The notes below the pieces were generated by a model. That model had not been told where the DNA came from, made no database searches, and was given only the letters and a program-made list of their open reading frames with translations. The position numbers and the translations under genes were made by a program. Shown here one piece after another: positions 59,131-64,000 of a stretch of DNA of 64,000 bases. Each line of letters starts with the position of its first letter. Positions within the stretch are counted from its first letter, which is position 1. This DNA comes from Bog-473 sp963788585 (GTDB lineage Bacteria > Actinomycetota > Acidimicrobiia > Acidimicrobiales > RAAP-2). The stretch spans positions 1,860,001-1,924,000 of the forward strand of contig CAWBHA010000003.1 of the NCBI GenBank assembly GCA_963788585.1, written 5' to 3'.

Positions 59131-60165
59131 GTGAGCGCGGGTCGCACCAGCCATCGGGTCGCCGTCATCGGCGGCGACGGGATCGGGCCGGAGGTCTGCG
59201 CCGAGGCGCTCAAGGTCGTGGCCGCGGCCGGCGTGGAGCTCGACACACGAGCCTTCGACCTCGGTGCGGCCCGCTACCTACGGGACGGCGCCGTGCTGCC
59301 CGACGAGACGCTGGAGGAGTTGCGCCGCTTCGAGGCCATCCTCCTCGGCGCGGTCGGCCCGCCGGTGGGCGACACCGCCGTCCCGCCGGGGACGCTCGAG
59401 CGCGGCCTGCTGCTCCGCCTCCGCTTCGAACTCGACCTCTACGTGAACCTGCGCCCGTTCACGGGCGTCCCCGGCTCGATCGCCGAGGGGGCGGACTTCG
59501 TCGTGGTGCGCGAGAACACGGAGGGGACCTACGCCGGAGAGGGCGGCTTCCTGCGCAAGGGCACGCCGAACGAGGTGGCCACCCAGGGCTCGGTCAACAC
59601 CCGCATGGGGGTGGAGCGCTGCGTGCGATTCGCCTTCGAGCTGGCCGGCCGGCGCAACGGCCGCCTCACGCTCGTGCACAAGACGAACGTGTTGACCTTC
59701 GCCGGCGACCTCTGGCAGCGCACGGTGCGCGAGGTGGCAGGCGAGCACCCCGGGATCGAGTGGGACTACAACCATGTCGACGCCGCCTGCATCTACCTGG
59801 TCGAGCAGCCGGGCCGTTACGACGTCATCGTGACCGACAACCTCTTCGGCGACATCCTGACCGACCTCGCCGGCGCGGTGGCGGGCGGCATCGGCTTCGC
59901 CGCCTCGGCCAACCTCAATCCCGCCCGCACCGGGCCCTCGCTGTTCGAGCCGGTGCACGGCGCCGCCCACGACATCGCCGGCCAGGGGGTCGCCAACCCC
60001 CTGGCGGCCATCCACTCCGCCGCCCTGATGCTCGAGCACCTGGGAGAGGCGGACGCCGCTGGGCGCATTCTCAAGGCCCTCGCCGCGCAAGCCGATTCCA
60101 TGGCAACGTCCACCCAACAGCTGTCCACGAGCGCCGTGGGCGACGCGATCGCAGAAAGGCTCTAG
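59131..60165 (+). CDS. leuB: 3-isopropylmalate dehydrogenase
   Basis: NAD enzyme of 344 residues that oxidises and decarboxylates isopropylmalate (leucine) and, via citramalate-derived malate analogues, gives 2-oxobutyrate (isoleucine). The N-terminal IGGDGIGPEVCAEAL, LVHKTNVLTFAGDLW, VTDNLFGDILTDL and LFEPVHGAAHDIAGQGVANP are all conserved. The GTG start follows AGGGAGG closely. It is first in the leuB-ilvE-cimA unit. Confidence 0.95.
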   Translation: MSAGRTSHRVAVIGGDGIGPEVCAEALKVVAAAGVELDTRAFDLGAARYLRDGAVLPDETLEELRRFEAILLGAVGPPVGDTAVPPGTLERGLLLRLRFELDLYVNLRPFTGVPGSIAEGADFVVVRENTEGTYAGEGGFLRKGTPNEVATQGSVNTRMGVERCVRFAFELAGRRNGRLTLVHKTNVLTFAGDLWQRTVREVAGEHPGIEWDYNHVDAACIYLVEQPGRYDVIVTDNLFGDILTDLAGAVAGGIGFAASANLNPARTGPSLFEPVHGAAHDIAGQGVANPLAAIHSAALMLEHLGEADAAGRILKALAAQADSMATSTQQLSTSAVGDAIAERL

Positions 60166-60170
60166 TCGCC

Positions 60171-61100
60171 ATGCCCATCACCCCCACCGAGAAGATCTGG
60201 ATGGACGGCGAGCTCGTCGACTGGGCCGACGCCACCGTGCACGTGCTCACCCACACCATGCACTACGGCTCGGGCGTCTTCGAGGGCATCCGCGCCTACC
60301 CGACCAGCCGCGGGGTGGCCGTCTTCCGCCTGGGCGACCACATCCGCCGGCTGTTCGCCTCGGCCAAGATCTTCCTCATCGACGTGCCGTTCACGGTGGA
60401 GCAGATCATCGAGGCGTCGCGTCAGGTCGTGCGCGTCAACGGGCTGCACGACGGCTGCTACCTGCGCCCGTTGGTCTACCTCGGCTACGGCGAGATGGGC
60501 CTCAATCCGCTGCCCTGCCCGGTCAACGTCTCGGTGGCCGCCTGGCCGTGGGGGACCTACCTCGGCGAGGAGGGCGTGGCCAACGGCGTGTCCGTGAAGA
60601 TCAGCTCGTGGCGCCGCCACGACCCCAACGCCGTCCCCACCGCGGCCAAGGGTACCGGTATGTACGCCAATTCGTCTCTGGCCAAGGTCGAGGCGCTGAA
60701 GGCCGGGTACGACGAGGCCATCCTGCTCGCGCCGAACGGCGATGTGAGCGAGTGCACGGGCGAGAACGTCTTCATCGTGCGCGACGGCGTGCTCCTCACC
60801 CCGCCGACCTCCGACGCCGGCGCGTTGGACGGCATCACCCAGGACACGGTCGAGACCATCGCGCGCGACCTCGGCTACGAGGTGCGCCACGAGCCCATCA
60901 TCCGCACGGACCTCTACCTCGCCGACGAGGCCTTCCTGACCGGCACCGCCGCAGAGGTGGTCCCGATCCGCGCCGTCGACGACCGCCCGGTCGGCCCCGG
61001 ACGACCCGGGCCCATCACCAAGGAGATCCAGCAGATCTACTTCGCCACCGTGCGAGGAGAGGTGGACCGGTACAAGGAATGGCTCGACTATGTCGAGTGA
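60171..61100 (+). CDS. ilvE: Branched-chain amino acid aminotransferase
   Basis: Class IV PLP aminotransferase of 309 residues that performs the last step of Ile, Val and Leu synthesis. The PLP lysine is K160 in TAAKGTGMYAN, with HYGSGVFEGIRAY near the start, and ECTGENVFIVRDGVLLTPP and GITQDTVETIARDLG near the end. The start ATG 60171 is 5 nt after leuB. It overlaps cimA by 11 nt, so both genes are probably co-translated. Confidence 0.95.
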   Translation: MPITPTEKIWMDGELVDWADATVHVLTHTMHYGSGVFEGIRAYPTSRGVAVFRLGDHIRRLFASAKIFLIDVPFTVEQIIEASRQVVRVNGLHDGCYLRPLVYLGYGEMGLNPLPCPVNVSVAAWPWGTYLGEEGVANGVSVKISSWRRHDPNAVPTAAKGTGMYANSSLAKVEALKAGYDEAILLAPNGDVSECTGENVFIVRDGVLLTPPTSDAGALDGITQDTVETIARDLGYEVRHEPIIRTDLYLADEAFLTGTAAEVVPIRAVDDRPVGPGRPGPITKEIQQIYFATVRGEVDRYKEWLDYVE

Positions 61101-62820
61101 GCCAGAGGACGCCGGCCCGGGCGGGGGGGCCGGCCAAGCCCACAGCCACGGCGGCGCACGCCACACGCACGCGCACGGCCACAGCGCCCACGCGCACGAC
61201 TTCAGCGTCCCCGAGCTCCCGGAGGCGGTCGACATCTTCGACACGATCCTGCGTGACGGCAGCCAGCAGGAAGGGTTGTCGCTGACGGTCGACGACAAGC
61301 TGCGCGTGGCCGAGCAGCTCGACCACCTCGGCGTGACGTTCATCGAGGGAGGCTGGCCCGGCGCCAACCCCAAGGACGTCGAGTTCTTCGCGCGGGCCAA
61401 GAAGGAGCTGAAGCTCGGCACGGCCACGCTCGTCGCGTTCGGGTCGACGAGGCGGGCGGGCGTCCTTCCCGAGCACGACGCCGTGCTGGCCAACCTGATC
61501 GAGGCCGGCGCGCCCGTGGCCTGCATCGTGGCCAAGTCGTGGGACCGCCACGTGGCAGAGGCGCTGCGCACCTCGCTCGACGAGGCGGTGGCCATGGTGG
61601 CCGACTCGGTGCGCTACCTGCGTGCGCACGACCTGCGCGTCTTCCTCGATGCGGAGCACTTCTTCGACGGCTATCGCGGCAATCCCGAGTTCGCACTGTC
61701 AGTGCTTGCCGCCGCGGAGGAGGCGGGCGCCGAGGCGCTCGTGCTGTGCGACACCAACGGCGGCTCGCTGCCCGACGACGTGGGGCAGGCGGTCGCCGAC
61801 GTGCGTGCCCGCACCGACGCGCAGCTGGGCATCCACTGCCACAACGACGCCGGCTGCGCGGTGGCCAACTCGTTGGTGGCCGTGCAGGCGGGCGTCACCC
61901 AGGTGCAGGGCTGTATCAACGGCTACGGTGAGCGCGCGGGCAACACCGACCTTTCGGCCGCCATTCCGAACCTGTCCCTCAAGCTCCGCATCCGCACCAT
62001 TCCCGACGACCGCCTCGAGCGCCTGACGCCGGTGGCGCACCACATCGCCGAGCTGGTGAACATCGCACCCAACCCGCAGCAGCCCTACGTGGGCCATTCG
62101 GTCTTCGCCCACAAGGGCGGCCTTCACGCCAGCGCGGTGGCGCGCAGCGCCGACCTCTACGAGCACGTCGTGCCGAACGTGGTCGGCAACGGCACCCGCG
62201 TCGTCGTCTCCGAGATGGCCGGCCGCTCGACCCTGGCCATGAAGGCGGACGAGCTCGGGCTCGACCTCGACGGCGAGGTGATCGGCCGCGTGCTCGATGA
62301 GCTGAAGCGCCTCGAGCACGAGGGCTACCACTTCGAGGTGGCCGACGGCTCCCTCGAGCTGCTGCTGCGCCGCGCCTCCGGCTGGACGGCCGACTACTTC
62401 GCGGTGGAGTCGTTCCGCGTCATCACCGACCACGAGGAGCGCAACGGCCCCGACGCAGCGGTGACGACGTCGGACGGCGGGCCGCTCGGCGTGATGACCG
62501 AGGCCACGGTCAAGGTGCACGTCGGGGCCGAGCGCGTCGTCGCCACGGCGGAGGGGAACGGGCCGGTCAACGCGCTCGACGGCGCGCTGCGCGGCGCCAT
62601 CGGGACGCGGTTCCCCGCGCTCGACCACATCCACCTGACCGACTACCGCGTGCGCGTGCTCGACACCGGCCGCGGCACCGGGGCGGTCACGCGGGTCCTG
62701 GTCGACACGACCGACGGCGAGCGCACCTGGACCACGATCGGGGTCTCGGAGAACATCATTGAGGCCAGTTGGCAGGCCCTCTACGATTCGATCGTCTTCG
62801 GGTTGCTGCACGCGCACTGA
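61090..62820 (+). CDS. cimA: (R)-citramalate synthase
   Basis: LeuA-like condensing enzyme of 576 residues that joins pyruvate with acetyl-CoA to give citramalate, replacing threonine dehydratase in isoleucine synthesis. The start after the tail reads VDIFDTILRDGSQQEGLSLT, with HCHNDAGCAVANSLV, GCINGYGERAGNTDLS and HSVFAHKGGLHASAV. The C-terminal domain has EATVKVHVGAERVVATAEG. The N-terminal 40 residues are unusual: eight histidines lie at 18-36 (HSHGGARHTHAHGHSAHAH), a possible metal-binding extension. The assignment as CimA rather than a second LeuA rests on the family pattern and on the operon context. Confidence 0.88.
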   Translation: MSSEPEDAGPGGGAGQAHSHGGARHTHAHGHSAHAHDFSVPELPEAVDIFDTILRDGSQQEGLSLTVDDKLRVAEQLDHLGVTFIEGGWPGANPKDVEFFARAKKELKLGTATLVAFGSTRRAGVLPEHDAVLANLIEAGAPVACIVAKSWDRHVAEALRTSLDEAVAMVADSVRYLRAHDLRVFLDAEHFFDGYRGNPEFALSVLAAAEEAGAEALVLCDTNGGSLPDDVGQAVADVRARTDAQLGIHCHNDAGCAVANSLVAVQAGVTQVQGCINGYGERAGNTDLSAAIPNLSLKLRIRTIPDDRLERLTPVAHHIAELVNIAPNPQQPYVGHSVFAHKGGLHASAVARSADLYEHVVPNVVGNGTRVVVSEMAGRSTLAMKADELGLDLDGEVIGRVLDELKRLEHEGYHFEVADGSLELLLRRASGWTADYFAVESFRVITDHEERNGPDAAVTTSDGGPLGVMTEATVKVHVGAERVVATAEGNGPVNALDGALRGAIGTRFPALDHIHLTDYRVRVLDTGRGTGAVTRVLVDTTDGERTWTTIGVSENIIEASWQALYDSIVFGLLHAH

Positions 62821-62865
62821 CCGCGCCGGGCAGCGCACCGCCGGAAGGGGAGCACAGGGGCCGTC

Positions 62866-64000
62866 ATGACCGTAGGGAGCCGGATCGCAGCGTCACTGGT
62901 CCGGCTGCCGCGGCCGCAGACGACCGCCGTCGCGGTCGAGCGCGACCTGACGGCCAAGATGCCCGACGGCGCCACCCTGCTGGCCGACCGCTGGTACCCG
63001 ACGAAGGATCCGGGTAGCCGACCGACCGTGTTGATCCGGACGCCCTACGGGCGGAGGACCATGGGGCCGCTCGGACGCCTGTACGCCGAACGGGGCTATC
63101 AGACGGTGATCCAGAGTTGCCGGGCCACCTTCGGCTCCGAGGGCGAGTGGGAGCCGCTGCGCCACGAGCAGGCCGACGGCCATGCGACGCTCGAGTGGGT
63201 GGCGTCGCAGCCCTGGTTCGACGGACGCCTCGTGATGTGGGGCGGCAGCTACCTGGGGGCGACGCAATGGGCCGTCGCCGAGGACGCGCCGGACTTCCTC
63301 AAGGCCCTCGGCCTCCAGGTGACCGCGTCGAGCTTCCGCGACGCCATCATCTACCCGGGGGGGTCGTTCGCCCTCGAGACGGCGGTGTCGTGGCTCTACC
63401 AGCTCAAGCACCAGGAGTTGGGCTGGCGCACGGTGCTGCGCACGACCCTCGCCGGCCGCAAGCTGGTGGCGAGGGCCTGCGACGTCCTGCCGCTCGGCAG
63501 GTGCGACACCGCGGCCATCGGCGAGCCGGCACCGCTCTACCAACACTGGCTCGAGCACAGCGCGCCCGGCGACCCCTGGTGGGACCCGGTGGACTTCGGG
63601 CGGCGCCTCGAGAAGGTGCCGCCGTCCAGCGTCGTCGCCGGGTGGTACGACCTGTTCCTGCCGGCCCAGGTGGACGACTACGAGGCGTTGCGCCGCGCCG
63701 GTCGCACGGCGCGCCTGACCATCGGGCCCTGGACCCACGCGAGCCCCGGGCTCTTCGCCGAGACCGTGCGCGACGGGCCCGAGTGGTTCGGCGAGCAACT
63801 GGGGGAGGTGGGCCACGCCTCGGAGCGGGCGCCGGTGCGCGTGTACGTGATGGGGTCGCGCACGTGGCAGGAGTTCTCCATCTGGCCGCCGTCGGGTGAG
63901 ACCCAGCAGTGGTACCTGGATCGCTGGGGTGTGCTGTCGACCGAGCCGCCGTCGGAGAGCGCGCCCGACCGGTACCACTACAACCCGCACGACCCGACGC
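62866..64000 (+). CDS. CocE/NonD-family (S15) hydrolase, C-terminus cut by window edge
   Basis: An Xaa-Pro dipeptidyl-peptidase-type serine hydrolase, of which 378 residues lie in the window. The start ATG 62866 has AGGGG-like purines upstream. The N-terminal TAKMPDGATLLADRWYP and TVLIRTPYGRR lead to the nucleophile elbow WGGSYLGATQW, the acid in VAGWYDLFLPAQVDDYE and the histidine in IGPWTHAS. The Ser is in GGSYLG, the CocE form. It acts on esters or acyl-peptides; substrate unknown. It is co-oriented with cimA, 45 nt downstream. Confidence 0.9.
   Translation, partial: MTVGSRIAASLVRLPRPQTTAVAVERDLTAKMPDGATLLADRWYPTKDPGSRPTVLIRTPYGRRTMGPLGRLYAERGYQTVIQSCRATFGSEGEWEPLRHEQADGHATLEWVASQPWFDGRLVMWGGSYLGATQWAVAEDAPDFLKALGLQVTASSFRDAIIYPGGSFALETAVSWLYQLKHQELGWRTVLRTTLAGRKLVARACDVLPLGRCDTAAIGEPAPLYQHWLEHSAPGDPWWDPVDFGRRLEKVPPSSVVAGWYDLFLPAQVDDYEALRRAGRTARLTIGPWTHASPGLFAETVRDGPEWFGEQLGEVGHASERAPVRVYVMGSRTWQEFSIWPPSGETQQWYLDRWGVLSTEPPSESAPDRYHYNPHDPT

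Overview
The window is a 64 kb piece of a high-GC actinobacterial chromosome. Member of the class Acidimicrobiia or a close relative is the best guess, but this is inference. The evidence is the strong G/C bias at third codon positions, many GTG starts, the actinobacterial form of SerC, a DUF2277 protein, and a gene order (cysteine desulfurase, mnmA, ligA, gatCAB, ilvBNC, serA, leuB) that I recall from other actinobacteria such as Mycobacterium. Both ends cut genes: ileS at the left and a CocE/S15-type hydrolase at the right. I saw no tRNA, rRNA, CRISPR array, insertion sequence or prophage.

Layout. 1-8 kb: ileS, a MarR/YceI divergent pair sharing a palindromic operator, an FGGY sugar kinase, a methyltransferase, and a glutamine-synthetase-like enzyme divergent from a PuuD-like amidotransferase. 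9-20.6 kb: a secreted beta-propeller glycosidase, a sirtuin, an acyl-CoA ligase with an aldehyde dehydrogenase, then cysteine desulfurase, mnmA, ligA and a PASTA kinase. 20.6-30 kb: a frameshifted small gene, an MFS exporter, an SCP2 protein, an esterase coupled to gatCAB, and a TetR/MMPL pair. 30-41 kb: an IlvD/Edd dehydratase, a two-component system divergent from an ABC exporter, ilvBNC, and a ribbon-helix-helix regulator with a DUF4097 partner. 41-47 kb: accessory enzymes (cupin, GH5, DUF2277, P450, SDR). 46.5-64 kb: serC/aspC/serA, leuA, a HAD phosphatase, a Coq4-like protein, greA-leuC-leuD, and leuB-ilvE-cimA.

The unifying theme is branched-chain amino acid synthesis. CimA makes citramalate from pyruvate and acetyl-CoA, LeuCD and LeuB convert it to 2-oxobutyrate, and IlvBN, IlvC, a dehydratase and IlvE finish isoleucine and valine; LeuA opens the leucine branch. 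No threonine dehydratase lies in the window. Three transcription units (ilvBNC, leuA, leuB-ilvE-cimA) each begin with a promoter, a 11-15 codon leader peptide containing Leu/Val/Ile codons, a first hairpin beside its stop codon and a U-tailed terminator hairpin. They form a regulon of three attenuators with a shared design.

A second theme is start-codon architecture. Many genes have a TANNNT -10 element ending 6-9 nt before the start codon and no Shine-Dalgarno sequence, which suggests leaderless transcripts. Genes inside operons are joined by GTGA, ATGA or TGATG overlaps. Two small genes carry apparent single-base frameshifts, and several short tandem repeats lie in intergenic DNA.
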